A stretch of 64,000 bases of DNA from Clostridium mobile (GCF_018918285.1 NZ_JAHLQF010000003.1:558001-622000); one strand, 5' to 3'; shown: positions 27,649 through 36,418, numbered from the stretch's first letter. The notes: generated by a model from the letters alone, not told the origin. A program made the numbers and translations.

Positions 27649-28674
27649 GTGAAAGTAACAGATTTTGACTACTATTTACCGGAAGAATTGATAGCACAGG
27701 TTCCAATAGAAAAAAGAGATGAAGCAAAGTTAATGGTAATAGATAAAAATAATAAAGAGATTGAGCATAAAATATTTAAAGATGTTATAGACTACTTAGA
27801 AACCGGTGATTGCCTGGTTTTAAATGATACTAGAGTACTTCCAGCCAGACTTATTGGTGAAAAAAAAGGCAGTGGCGGAAAGATGGAGTTCTTGTTATTG
27901 AAAAGAGTAGATAAGGATAATTGGGAAACTTTAGTTAAGCCTGGTAAGAGAGCAAAAATAGGAAGTAGATTTACTTTTGGTAACGGTGAATTAAAGGCTG
28001 AAGTAGTAGCTTTAGGAGAAGAAGGAAGTAGAATAGTTAAATTTGAATATGAAGGTGTATTTGAAAGCGTATTAGATAGGCTTGGTCAAATGCCATTACC
28101 TCCATATATAAAAGAAAAGTTAGAAGATAAGGAACAATACCAGACTGTATATTCAAAAGAAAGGGGCTCAGCAGCGGCTCCAACAGCCGGATTACATTTC
28201 ACTGAAGAGTTATTAAGTGAGATCAAAAACAAGGGTATAAGCCTAGTGTTTTTAACTCTTCATGTGGGTCTAGGAACATTTAGACCTGTAAAAGCTGAAG
28301 ATATAACAGATCATGTTATGCACTCAGAATACTACACTCTTTCGAAAGAAAGTGCAGAAGTTATCAATAAAACAAAGGAAATGGGAAAAAAGGTTATAGC
28401 TGTAGGTACTACCTCTTGTAGAACTTTAGAAACTATAGGTGATGACAATGGAAGAGTAAAGGAATCCTCAGGATGGACTGATATATTCATATATCCAGGA
28501 TATAAATTTAAGATTATAGATGGATTAATAACAAATTTTCACCTTCCTCAATCAACTCTATTAATGTTAGTTAGCGCTTTATGTGGTAGGGAAAAAATAT
28601 TGAATGCATATAATACAGCAGTTAAAGAAGAATATAGATTTTTCAGTTTTGGAGATGCCATGTTAATTAAGTAA
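27649..28674 (+). CDS. queA: S-adenosylmethionine:tRNA ribosyltransferase-isomerase
   Basis: Makes epoxyqueuosine in tRNA from preQ1 tRNA, using SAM as ribosyl donor. The 341 residues fit the family, with [12 protein letters not shown] at the start, [11 protein letters not shown], and [12 protein letters not shown] in the centre. The start is GTG one base after the ruvB stop, with AAAGGAG upstream. Acts after Tgt, which is encoded next. Confidence 0.97.
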   Translation: MKVTDFDYYLPEELIAQVPIEKRDEAKLMVIDKNNKEIEHKIFKDVIDYLETGDCLVLNDTRVLPARLIGEKKGSGGKMEFLLLKRVDKDNWETLVKPGKRAKIGSRFTFGNGELKAEVVALGEEGSRIVKFEYEGVFESVLDRLGQMPLPPYIKEKLEDKEQYQTVYSKERGSAAAPTAGLHFTEELLSEIKNKGISLVFLTLHVGLGTFRPVKAEDITDHVMHSEYYTLSKESAEVINKTKEMGKKVIAVGTTSCRTLETIGDDNGRVKESSGWTDIFIYPGYKFKIIDGLITNFHLPQSTLLMLVSALCGREKILNAYNTAVKEEYRFFSFGDAMLIK

Positions 28675-28699
28675 ATTTTACTTCAGGAGGAAAATTGAT

Positions 28700-29830
28700 A
28701 TGTACAAATTAATAAAGAAATGCGGTAATGCAAGAAGGGGTGAGTTTAAAACACCTCATGGAACAATTCAAACACCTGTATTTATGAATGTAGGAACGCT
28801 AGGAGTTATAAAAGGTGCAGTATCCTCCATGGATTTAAAAGAAATAGGATGCCAAGTAGAGTTATCTAACACCTATCATCTTCATTTAAGACCTGGTGAC
28901 CAAGTAATAAAAAAAATGGGTGGATTACATAAATTTATGAATTGGGATAGACCGATTTTAACAGATTCAGGTGGATTCCAAGTCTTTTCCTTAGCCGGTA
29001 TGAGGAAAATTGAGGAAGAAGGAGTATATTTTAATTCACATATAGATGGAAGAAGAATATTTATGGGACCAGAAGAAAGTATGCAGATACAAAGTAACAT
29101 AGCTTCTACTATAGCTATGGCTTTTGATGAGTGCATACCTATTCCATCAACAAAGGAGTATGTTGAAAAATCTGTAGCTAGAACGGTAAGATGGCTTGAA
29201 AGATGCAAAAAAGAAATGGATAGGTTAAATTCTTTACCAGATACAATAAACAAACAACAAATGCTTTTTGGAATTAACCAAGGAGCAACATTTGACGACA
29301 TTAGAATAGCTAACGCAAAAGAAATAGTAAAAATGGATCTAGATGGATATGCTATAGGAGGGCTTGCTGTAGGGGAAACTCATGAAGAAATGTATAATAC
29401 TATAGATACAGTAGTAGAATATTTACCAGATAATAAACCAATCTATCTTATGGGGGTAGGAACACCTAGCAATATTTTAGAAGCCGTTGATAGAGGGGTA
29501 GATTTTTTTGATTGTGTTCTTCCAGCAAGAAATGGAAGACATGGCCATGTATTTACCAAGAATGGGAAGATAAATTTAATGAATGCAAAATATGAGTTAG
29601 ATTCTGACCCAATAGATGAAGGATGTAATTGCCCTGCATGTCAGCACTATTCTAGAGCATATATAAGGCATTTATTTAAGGCAAAAGAAATGTTAGCTAT
29701 GAGATTATGTGTTCTTCATAACTTGTATTTCTATAATAATATGATGAAAGAAATAAGAGATGCTATAGATGGTGATTATTTCTCCAAATATAAGGAGAGT
29801 AAATTAGCTCAGTGGAGTGGAAAAGCTTAG
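28700..29830 (+). CDS. tgt: tRNA-guanine transglycosylase
   Basis: Exchanges guanine-34 for preQ1 in tRNAs with GUN anticodons. The 376 residues include TDSGGFQVFSL (substrate Asp), FDCVLPARNGRHG with the nucleophile Asp, and the zinc site CNCPACQHY plus a later His (VLHNLYFY). AGGAGG precedes the ATG. Operon partner of queA. The preQ1 synthesis genes are not in this window. Confidence 0.98.
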   Translation: MYKLIKKCGNARRGEFKTPHGTIQTPVFMNVGTLGVIKGAVSSMDLKEIGCQVELSNTYHLHLRPGDQVIKKMGGLHKFMNWDRPILTDSGGFQVFSLAGMRKIEEEGVYFNSHIDGRRIFMGPEESMQIQSNIASTIAMAFDECIPIPSTKEYVEKSVARTVRWLERCKKEMDRLNSLPDTINKQQMLFGINQGATFDDIRIANAKEIVKMDLDGYAIGGLAVGETHEEMYNTIDTVVEYLPDNKPIYLMGVGTPSNILEAVDRGVDFFDCVLPARNGRHGHVFTKNGKINLMNAKYELDSDPIDEGCNCPACQHYSRAYIRHLFKAKEMLAMRLCVLHNLYFYNNMMKEIRDAIDGDYFSKYKESKLAQWSGKA

Positions 29831-29891
29831 AAAAAAACTTTACATCACATAAAAAGGATTATAAACTTATATTATGAGGGGAGGTGAATAT

Positions 29892-30302
29892 ATGTTAGCA
29901 CTTAAAAATTTAACAACAGTGGCAACAGCTGCTCCGGCATCAGGAAGTATGTTAGGATTATTTTTACCATTTATTATAATGATGCTGTTCTTTTATATAA
30001 TTGTGTACATACCGGAAAGTAGAAGAAAGAAAAAGTATAGAGGAATGCTGGATTCATTGAAAGTAAATGATGAAATTATTACAAAGGGTGGAATATTAGG
30101 GAAAGTTATAAATATCCAGGATACATTTATTATTTTAGAGTCTGGACCTAGTAGAGCTAGAATTAAGCTTGATAAGAATGGTATATTATCAATATTAAAT
30201 ACTAGTGAAGCTGCTGTTGAGGATAAAAAAGAAGACAAGAAAGAAGATAAAGCAGAAGATAAAGCGGAGGAAAATGAATCTCCAGGATACAAGGAAAATT
30301 AA
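29892..30302 (+). CDS. yajC: Preprotein translocase accessory subunit YajC
   Basis: Small single-pass membrane protein of the SecDF-YajC complex. The 136 residues include a membrane segment (about 20-42), then RRKKKYRGMLDSLKVNDEI and TKGGILGKV, the family signature. The tail is a charged Lys/Glu/Asp repeat (DKKEDKKEDKAEDKAE), longer than in E. coli. An ATG at 29874 precedes the GGGGAGG site, so the ATG at 29892 is taken as start. Downstream of tgt, as in Bacillus. Confidence 0.93.
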   Translation: MLALKNLTTVATAAPASGSMLGLFLPFIIMMLFFYIIVYIPESRRKKKYRGMLDSLKVNDEIITKGGILGKVINIQDTFIILESGPSRARIKLDKNGILSILNTSEAAVEDKKEDKKEDKAEDKAEENESPGYKEN

Positions 30303-30313
30303 ATTTCTTATCA

Positions 30314-30364
30314 TAAAACACCTCATTTCTACATAAATTCTAGTAGATAGGAGGTGTTTTTTAT
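30314..30364 (+). terminator. Terminator-like hairpin whose right arm holds the next gene's ribosome site
   Basis: Arms AAAACACCTC (left) and GAGGTGTTTT (right) enclose about 25 bases, followed by TT. The right arm contains GGAGGTG, the ribosome binding site of the following membrane-protein gene whose ATG is at 30365. The structure can end the yajC transcript and, in read-through RNA, hide that ribosome site. Confidence 0.7.
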
Positions 30365-30730
30365 ATGGAAAAAAGTAGTTTTTTACCAATAGGGGATGGA
30401 ATTTTAAGAAGTACTATTTTAACAGTAATTTTTATGCTTATATATGCTGTTATAATGACTTTTGTAGATTTAAGCGATAAAACAAATAGCGTATTTTATT
30501 TAGTTACAACTATACTCAGTATTATGTATGGAACTGTATATGCTGTGCGAAAGATTAATAAAAAAGGGTGGTTAACTGGGATAGTTATAGCAACATTGTA
30601 CATGCTAATAATATACTTTGTATCAATAATAGCAGGGAACAATTTAACGGTAGATAATAGAATGATGATAAGATTTTTACTAGCTTTAGGAGTAGGGGCA
30701 TTATCAGGTATGCTAGGCATAAATATTTGA
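30365..30730 (+). CDS. TIGR04086-type membrane protein
   Basis: A 121-residue integral membrane protein with about four hydrophobic segments (near residues 12-33, 42-60, 70-90 and 98-118). It resembles the TIGR04086/YrzE family found next to yajC in Firmicutes, including B. subtilis, which matches this place in the gene order. No function is established. Its GGAGGTG ribosome site lies in the 3' arm of a hairpin. Confidence 0.8.
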   Translation: MEKSSFLPIGDGILRSTILTVIFMLIYAVIMTFVDLSDKTNSVFYLVTTILSIMYGTVYAVRKINKKGWLTGIVIATLYMLIIYFVSIIAGNNLTVDNRMMIRFLLALGVGALSGMLGINI

Positions 30731-30804
30731 TAATTACTTTATTTTGTGGTCTTTTTATGATATAATCATACGGAAATATGCTATTTAGGAATGGAGGAGT
30801 TTAT

Positions 30805-30942
30805 ATGAAACATATAAAAACTATAAATAAGACAAACATAAAGGATAGCTTAAAGAAGCCAGGATGTAAAGAATGTGCTAATTCATGCCAATCAGCATGT
30901 AAAACTTCCTGTACAGTTGCAAATCTAGCTTGCGAAAATTAA
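30805..30942 (+). CDS. scfA: Six-cysteine SCIFF peptide precursor (ranthipeptide)
   Basis: A 45-residue peptide, too short for most gene finders. It begins MKHIKTINK and has six cysteines (21, 24, 28, 32, 36, 43) in its last 25 residues, the 'six cysteines in forty-five' family conserved across clostridia. The radical SAM enzyme encoded next installs thioether cross-links between Cys sulfur and non-alpha carbons of nearby residues. The ribosome site is GGAGGAG. The natural role is not settled; some work suggests signalling or metabolic control. Almost certain by sequence. Confidence 0.96.
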   Translation: MKHIKTINKTNIKDSLKKPGCKECANSCQSACKTSCTVANLACEN

Positions 30943-30943
30943 T

Positions 30944-30977
30944 ATAAAAAGCAGTAACTTTAGGTTACTGCTTTAAA
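30944..30977 (+). terminator. Terminator/attenuator between SCIFF peptide and maturase
   Basis: Stem AAAAGCAGTAAC with GTTACTGCTTT around a 5-base loop, just after the peptide stop and before the maturase ribosome site. The T-tract is short (TTTAAATTT), so partial read-through is likely; this would give much peptide and little enzyme. Confidence 0.75.
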
Positions 30978-31007
30978 TTTAGCCAAAACGGGTTAGGAGG
31001 AAATAAT

Positions 31008-32372
31008 TTGTCACTTATACACAAATTTATTCAAGATGGAGAATACTATATTTTAGATGTAAACTCAGGAGCAGTACATGTAGTTGATGAGTTAGTTTAT
31101 GAAATAGTTGATAAAGAAGGATTAAGAAAAAAAGAAGATATCTTAAATAAGTTCCAAGATAAATATGACAGAGAAGATATATTAGAAGCCTATGAAGAAT
31201 TAGAAGTTCTTGTAAATGAGAATATGCTTTATTCAAAAGACTTATATGAAGATATAGGCAAAAATGCAGGAGAGGGACAATCTTTCATAAAGGCTTTGTG
31301 TTTAAATATTGCTCATGATTGCAATTTAAGATGTAAATATTGTTTTGCAGACGAAGGAGAATATAAAGGCAAAAGAGAGCTTATGTCACCAGAAGTAGGC
31401 AAGAAAGCCATAGATTTTGTAATAAAACATTCAGGACCAAGAAAACATATAGAAGTGGATCTCTTTGGAGGAGAGCCATTAATGGCATTTAACACTATTA
31501 AAGAAATAGTAGAATATGCAAAAGAACAGGAAAAGATTCATAATAAAATTGTTAGATTTACTATGACTACCAATGGCGTATTATTGACAAAAGAAATTAT
31601 GGATTATTTGGATAAAAATATGGGTAACATAGTTTTAAGCATAGATGGCAGAAAAGAAGTTAATGATGGAGTTAGAACCAGAGTTGATGGCAGCGGATGT
31701 TACGATACAATTCTACCTAAAATAAAGAAGATGGTAGAAATGAGAGGTAAGGGAAAACAATACTATGCAAGAGGAACCTTTACTAGAAACAATACGGATT
31801 TCTTTGAAGATGTGTTACATTTAGTCAATGAAGGATTTGATGAGGTATCCGTAGAACCAGTTGTATTAGAAGAAGGTCACCCTCTTTCCTTAAGAGAGGA
31901 GGACTTGCCTAAAATATTTGAACAATATGATAAGATCTATAAAGAAATGGTTAAAAGGCATAAAGAAGGGAACTCATTTAAGTTTTATCATTTCAACGTA
32001 GACCTTCAAGGAGGACCTTGTGTTTATAAAAGAATATCAGGATGTGGTGCAGGTCATGAATATGTTGCTATAACCCCTTCAGGAGATATATATCCTTGTC
32101 ATCAATTCGTTGGAAATGATGAATTTAAAATGGGAAATGTTTTTGAAAGTGATTTAAATGAATCAATAGAAAAACGGTTTAAACAAGGAAATATATATTT
32201 TAAACCAACTTGTATAGATTGCTGGGCAAGATTCTATTGTAGTGGTGGATGCCAAGCTAACAACTATAGTTTTAATAAGGATATATTAGTACCTTATAAA
32301 TTAGGTTGTGAAATGCAAAAGAAGAGAATAGAATGTGCTATAGCATTAAAGTCACAACTGATAGAAGAATAA
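31008..32372 (+). CDS. scfB: SCIFF radical SAM maturase
   Basis: A 454-residue radical SAM/SPASM enzyme. N-terminal residues 1-85 form a peptide-recognition-like domain (LIHKFIQDGEYYILD). The SAM-cleaving cluster motif is CNLRCKYC (Cys 105, 109, 112). The C-terminal SPASM region carries further cysteines (GGPCVY, SGCGAG, YPCHQF, CIDCWARFYCSGGC) for two auxiliary 4Fe-4S clusters. It makes thioether bonds in the neighbouring peptide. The start is TTG with AGGAGG seven bases upstream; no ATG fits. Confidence 0.96.
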   Translation: MSLIHKFIQDGEYYILDVNSGAVHVVDELVYEIVDKEGLRKKEDILNKFQDKYDREDILEAYEELEVLVNENMLYSKDLYEDIGKNAGEGQSFIKALCLNIAHDCNLRCKYCFADEGEYKGKRELMSPEVGKKAIDFVIKHSGPRKHIEVDLFGGEPLMAFNTIKEIVEYAKEQEKIHNKIVRFTMTTNGVLLTKEIMDYLDKNMGNIVLSIDGRKEVNDGVRTRVDGSGCYDTILPKIKKMVEMRGKGKQYYARGTFTRNNTDFFEDVLHLVNEGFDEVSVEPVVLEEGHPLSLREEDLPKIFEQYDKIYKEMVKRHKEGNSFKFYHFNVDLQGGPCVYKRISGCGAGHEYVAITPSGDIYPCHQFVGNDEFKMGNVFESDLNESIEKRFKQGNIYFKPTCIDCWARFYCSGGCQANNYSFNKDILVPYKLGCEMQKKRIECAIALKSQLIEE

Positions 32373-32381
32373 TAGAAAATA

Positions 32382-32427
32382 TCAATATGAGAGGGTAATT
32401 AGACTCTCTTATATTGACTATTTTTTA
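32382..32427 (+). terminator. Terminator of the SCIFF maturase gene
   Basis: Stem TCAATATGAGAG with CTCTTATATTGA around GGTAATTAGACT, then a run of T bases. Confidence 0.8.
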
Positions 32428-32516
32428 CATTGGTTATATAATTTTTGTATGTCGTTTCCTTATAAATTCAAGAAATGATAACTTAATATATAATTAACAA
32501 AAGAAGGGGGATAAAT

Positions 32517-33782
32517 ATGAAAGGTAATAAAACCTTAAAGAGTACAATCCTATTCATCTTATCAGTTCTTATAATAGGATTTTTAGCTTATGCTGGTGCC
32601 TTTGGAATAGACAACATACTTGGAACTGGATATAGGTTTAAATCTTTTAATGAGACCATAAAAAAAGGATTGGATCTTCAAGGAGGCGTGTCAATAGTTG
32701 AAGAAATCCAAGAGGATAAAGTAGACAGTGCAACTATAGACAGAACTATTGAACTTATATCTATGAGAGTTAATAAATTAGGAGTTAGTGAAACTATAGT
32801 TCAAAGAGAAGGGGAAAAGAGAATCAGAATAGAGATACCAGGCATCTATAATGCTAAGGAAGTAATAGATAGCGTTGGTAAAACAGGTGAATTAAAGTTT
32901 GTAGGACCTGATAATGAAGTAATACTTACAGGTAAGGACGTTAAAAATGCAGTGGCTCAGATTGATCCTAGCAATAATCAACCAATAATAAGCTTAGAGT
33001 TTACTGATGAAGGAACTAAAAAATTTGCTGAAGCAACTAAAAAGTTTATAGGACAGCAAATAGCAATCTACATGGATGAAGAACTCTTAACTAGTCCAGT
33101 AGTAAATGATGTTATAGCTACAGGAAAGGGTATGATTTCAGGAAGTAAATCCCTTGAAGAAGCGAAAAGACAGGCAGGTATAATAAAGTCTGGAGCATTA
33201 CCAGTGGTTGTTAAACCTGTTGAGGTAAAAACTGTAGGTGCGACGTTAGGAGCTAATGCACTTCCACTTAGCATAAAGGCTGGTGCAATTGGAATAGGAC
33301 TAGTAATGCTATTTATGTTATTATATTATAGAGTTCCTGGACTTATAGCAAATATAGCTCTAACATTTTACATAGTATTAGTACTCTATACCTTTGTTTC
33401 AATAAAAGCTATTTTAACTCTATCAGGAATAGCAGGTTTCTTGCTTACAATAGGTATGGCGGTAGATGCTAATGTACTTATATTTGAGAGAATAAAAGAA
33501 GAGTTATCTACAGGTAAATCCATAAGAAGCTCAGTTGATTCTGGATTTCATAGAGCTCTAAGTTCCATTATGGACTCCAATATAACAACTATAATCGCAG
33601 GAATAGTTTTATATAACTTAGGTTCTGGAGCGGTAAAAGGCTTTGCCCTTACTTTAATGATCGGAATAGTATTAAGTATGTTCACAGCTTTAGTAGTAAC
33701 AAAGTTCTTATTAAAGTTAGCTGTAGAAATGGGTATGCTTAATAGTTTGGCAGCTTTTGGTGTAAAGAGGAGGGTAGAGTAA
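32517..33782 (+). CDS. secD: Protein translocase subunit SecD
   Basis: RND-family membrane protein that uses the proton gradient to aid release of secreted proteins on the outer side. The 421 residues have one N-terminal membrane segment, the extracytoplasmic P1 domain with GLDLQGGVSIVEEI, and five C-terminal membrane segments with GIAGFLLTIGMAVDANVLIFERI. Ribosome site AGGGGG. The stop is one base before the secF start. Split SecD/SecF, unlike the fused SecDF of B. subtilis at the same location. Confidence 0.97.
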   Translation: MKGNKTLKSTILFILSVLIIGFLAYAGAFGIDNILGTGYRFKSFNETIKKGLDLQGGVSIVEEIQEDKVDSATIDRTIELISMRVNKLGVSETIVQREGEKRIRIEIPGIYNAKEVIDSVGKTGELKFVGPDNEVILTGKDVKNAVAQIDPSNNQPIISLEFTDEGTKKFAEATKKFIGQQIAIYMDEELLTSPVVNDVIATGKGMISGSKSLEEAKRQAGIIKSGALPVVVKPVEVKTVGATLGANALPLSIKAGAIGIGLVMLFMLLYYRVPGLIANIALTFYIVLVLYTFVSIKAILTLSGIAGFLLTIGMAVDANVLIFERIKEELSTGKSIRSSVDSGFHRALSSIMDSNITTIIAGIVLYNLGSGAVKGFALTLMIGIVLSMFTALVVTKFLLKLAVEMGMLNSLAAFGVKRRVE

Positions 33783-33783
33783 A

Positions 33784-34647
33784 ATGAAGTCTTTTAAAAT
33801 AATTGAAAAAACAAAGATATGGATAGGAATATCACTTGCGATAATGGTTTTAGGATTGTTTTTTGCAATAAAGGATGGATTTAATTACGGAATTGACTTT
33901 AAAGGTGGTACCCTAGTTAAAATTAATATGAAGCAGGAGTATGACAAGGAAGAAGTAGAAAAGATAGTAGAAAAGTATACAAAGGACTATACAACAAATT
34001 CTGCAGTTACTACTTCAAATGAAATTTTACTAGAAATAAGAAGTAATTCCTTAACAGAAGACCAAATTGAACCTATGTTTAAGGAAATAAAAGAGAAATA
34101 TAAGTTGGAAGATAAAGATTTGGTTTCTCAAGAAACAATAGGAGCATCAATAGGTAAAGAATTAAGGCAAAAGGCATTTATTGCTTTAATTTTAGCTAAT
34201 ATAGGAATGTTAATATATATAGGAATTAGGTTTGAATTTAAGTTTGGGTTAGCAGCAATAATTGCATTAGCCCATGATATTTTAATAACCCTAGCTGTAT
34301 ATGCTATATTCCAAATACCAATAAATAGCAGCTTTATAGCAGCTATACTAACAATAGTTGGATATTCAATAAATGATACAATAGTGGTATTTGATAGAAT
34401 AAGGGAAAATGGTAAGAGAATGAGAAAAATAAGCGATACAGAATTGGCTAATATAAGTATTTCTCAAACCTTAACTAGATCTATAAATACGAGTTTAACA
34501 ACATTATTTACAATTGTAGCGGTGTATGTATTTGTTCCAGCAGTAAGGGATTTTGCAATACCATTAATAATTGGAATAGTTTCAGGGGCCTACTCTTCTA
34601 TATTTATAGCTAGCCCTTTATGGGTATATTTTAGAAAGAAGAAATAA
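33784..34647 (+). CDS. secF: Protein translocase subunit SecF
   Basis: Partner of SecD. The 287 residues begin with a membrane segment, then NYGIDFKGGTLVKI (the SecF signature), and end with five membrane segments containing YSINDTIVVFDRIREN. The gene overlaps nothing but follows secD by one base, with GAGGAGGG in the end of secD as ribosome site. Terminator downstream. Confidence 0.97.
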   Translation: MKSFKIIEKTKIWIGISLAIMVLGLFFAIKDGFNYGIDFKGGTLVKINMKQEYDKEEVEKIVEKYTKDYTTNSAVTTSNEILLEIRSNSLTEDQIEPMFKEIKEKYKLEDKDLVSQETIGASIGKELRQKAFIALILANIGMLIYIGIRFEFKFGLAAIIALAHDILITLAVYAIFQIPINSSFIAAILTIVGYSINDTIVVFDRIRENGKRMRKISDTELANISISQTLTRSINTSLTTLFTIVAVYVFVPAVRDFAIPLIIGIVSGAYSSIFIASPLWVYFRKKK

Positions 34648-34694
34648 AAAAGCGTTAATAGAAAATAAAAAGCGTTTTTATTACAAAACAACTA

Positions 34695-34729
34695 AAAACC
34701 AGAGCGAAACTGCGCTCTGGTTTACTATT
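34695..34729 (+). terminator. Terminator of secDF
   Basis: Stem AAACCAGAGCG with its near-complement CGCTCTGGTTT and a 6-base loop; followed by ACTATTTT. GC-rich stem for this genome. Confidence 0.8.
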
Positions 34730-34815
34730 TTCAATAAAATATGTATAAAATATTTGTAAAAAAGTATATTTTAAATTATAATATATATGCTTTTTATTTT
34801 TTGGAGGACTTAGCT

Positions 34816-35664
34816 ATGGAGAATAGAGGTTATTCTTTTCATAATCCCTTTTTATTAAAGAATATGAATGAGGCTTTAATGAGGATAGTTAGAGCTGTAA
34901 ATGAAAGGGAAAAAATAATAGTATATGGATGTTGTGATTTAGATGGAATATCAGCGGTTTCATTGCTTTTTTTGGTTTTAAAATATTTGAATGCAGATGT
35001 AGAATATTTTATATCCGATGGAGACGATGATAACTTTGATATAAGGACAGATATAATAAAAAATCATGTAAAGTTCTTAGGAACTAATTTAATGATAACA
35101 GTTGGTTGCGGGATTAATTCTTCTTATCAAGTAGATTTATGTAAACAGTTGGGTATTGATGTAATAATTACTGATAATCACCACTGTCATAATAAAGTCC
35201 CAGATACCATAGTGGTTAGTCCAAAACAAAAGGATTGTATATATCCATTTAAAGATTTATCTAGTGTAGGTGTTGCCTACAAGCTTGTTCAATCGATATC
35301 ATCTTATTATCAGATGAAGAGTATTAGTAAATATTTAGATTTAGTTATGTTAGGTACTAAGTCGAATAAGGTCTCCTATGAAGGAGAAAATAAGGCTATA
35401 ATAGATGAAGGTATATATCATATGAACTACACAAATAATTACGGATTGAGAGCTTTAATGAAGGTGAGCAATATAAAGCATATAGATATAATTAATGTAA
35501 ATAAGCTTATAGACAGTATTGCACCCTCTTGGAATAATACGAGGATGTTGGATAATGCTAGAATTACAGTAGAACTGCTCACTACATCTAATAGTGATAG
35601 AGCAGAACAAATTGCTAAATACTTAAAGAATGAAGTAAAGGGTAGTAGGGTTTGTAATAAATAA
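34816..35664 (+). CDS. RecJ-like DHH-family protein with degenerate metal-binding motifs
   Basis: A 282-residue protein that aligns with the core of RecJ single-strand exonuclease: PFLLKNMNEA, a VYG-x-x-D-x-DG motif, VIITD-x-H, SPKQKDC-YPFKDLSSVGVAYKL, LDLVMLGT and IAPSWNNTRMLDNA. Active RecJ residues are altered: GDYDADG is GCCDLDG (Cys 39 for Asp), the DCG/DTG motif is GCG (97-99), DHH is DNH (120-122), and the Asp of TxAD is Asn 184. The C-terminal OB and later domains of RecJ are missing. Probably not a nuclease. The location between secF and apt is where B. subtilis has recJ. An ATG at 34741 lacks a ribosome site; the ATG at 34816 follows GGAGGACT. Confidence 0.88.
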   Translation: MENRGYSFHNPFLLKNMNEALMRIVRAVNEREKIIVYGCCDLDGISAVSLLFLVLKYLNADVEYFISDGDDDNFDIRTDIIKNHVKFLGTNLMITVGCGINSSYQVDLCKQLGIDVIITDNHHCHNKVPDTIVVSPKQKDCIYPFKDLSSVGVAYKLVQSISSYYQMKSISKYLDLVMLGTKSNKVSYEGENKAIIDEGIYHMNYTNNYGLRALMKVSNIKHIDIINVNKLIDSIAPSWNNTRMLDNARITVELLTTSNSDRAEQIAKYLKNEVKGSRVCNK

Positions 35665-35729
35665 ACTCCTTTTATTGAATAACCTGTCCATTGTAATATA
35701 TAATTATACGATTCTAGGGGGAATTGATG

Positions 35730-36248
35730 ATGAATTTAAAAGAAAAGATAAGAGTAATTGAAGGATTTCCAAAAGAAGGAATAAGTTTTAAAGATGTGAC
35801 AACTCTCTTAAAAGATAGTGAGGCTTTAAGGTTTACTATAGATTCAATGATAGATAGTCTAAAAGATAAAAACATTGATGTAATAGTTGCTCCAGAGGCT
35901 AGAGGATTTTTATTTGGAGTTACATTAGCCTACACTTTAGGAATAGGATTTGTACCTGTTAGAAAGAAAGGAAAGCTGCCTTGTGAAACCATATCTAGCA
36001 CTTATGAACTTGAATATGGAAGTGACGTTTTAGAAATGCATAAAGATGCTATAAAACCAGGACAGAGAGTAGCAATTGTAGACGATTTACTTGCTACAGG
36101 AGGAACTATTGAATCAGTAGCAAAAATGGTTGAAGGCTTAGGTGGAGAAGTGGCTTCAATTAATTTTGTTATTGAGCTAACTGATTTGAATGGAAGAGAT
36201 AAATTAAAGAAATATAATACTGAATCCCTTATACAGTACAATATATAA
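35730..36248 (+). CDS. apt: Adenine phosphoribosyltransferase
   Basis: Purine salvage: adenine + PRPP gives AMP. The 172 residues are a normal length and contain [18 protein letters not shown], and the PRPP motif [13 protein letters not shown]. Consecutive TTG, ATG, ATG codons lie at 35724-35732; the ATG at 35730, eight bases after AGGGGG, is preferred, and 35727 is possible. Between the RecJ-like gene and a terminator, in the conserved recJ-apt-rel order that here is interrupted by the MMPL unit. Confidence 0.96.
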   Translation: MNLKEKIRVIEGFPKEGISFKDVTTLLKDSEALRFTIDSMIDSLKDKNIDVIVAPEARGFLFGVTLAYTLGIGFVPVRKKGKLPCETISSTYELEYGSDVLEMHKDAIKPGQRVAIVDDLLATGGTIESVAKMVEGLGGEVASINFVIELTDLNGRDKLKKYNTESLIQYNI

Positions 36249-36267
36249 AAATTATATATTATATAAA

Positions 36268-36310
36268 AAATAACCATTGATAAATTTAATATCAATGGTT
36301 ATTTTTTTTA
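36268..36310 (+). terminator. Terminator of apt
   Basis: Stem AATAACCATTGAT with ATCAATGGTTATT, a short AT loop, then eight T bases. Confidence 0.88.
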
Positions 36311-36361
36311 TTTTATTAATAAAGTTCAATTTTTCTTAACAAAATGTATACGGAAAAGATA

Positions 36362-36390
36362 TTGACTATTAGTCAGTTAATGTATATAAT
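36362..36390 (+). promoter_or_regulatory. Promoter of the MMPL operon
   Basis: TTGACT (36362-36367), exactly 17 bases, then TATAAT (36385-36390). A near-consensus sigma-A promoter. Operator 1 overlaps its -35 and operator 2 lies just after the start site. Confidence 0.85.
36363..36375. promoter_or_regulatory. Operator 1 (palindrome over the -35)
   Basis: TGACTATTAGTCA, 6-base arms around one central base, overlapping the -35 of the MMPL promoter. The identical 13-mer recurs 41 bases downstream. Probable site for the TetR-type regulator at 41401. Confidence 0.75.
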
Positions 36391-36403
36391 AACAAAGTAG
36401 AAA

Positions 36404-36418
36404 ATGACTATTAGTCAT
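36404..36418. promoter_or_regulatory. Operator 2 (palindrome after the start site)
   Basis: ATGACTATTAGTCAT, 7-base arms around one base, containing the same 13-mer as operator 1. Centre-to-centre distance about 41-42 bases, close to four helical turns, so two dimers would sit on the same face of the DNA. Confidence 0.75.

Noticed and set aside
27601-27660. PreQ1 riboswitch ahead of queA/tgt
   Set aside because: queA starts one base after ruvB; there is no leader that could hold one.
34648-34680. Possible hairpin after secF (AAAAAGCGTT repeated)
   Set aside because: The two copies are direct, not inverted, repeats; the real terminator is the GC-rich stem at 34695-34729.
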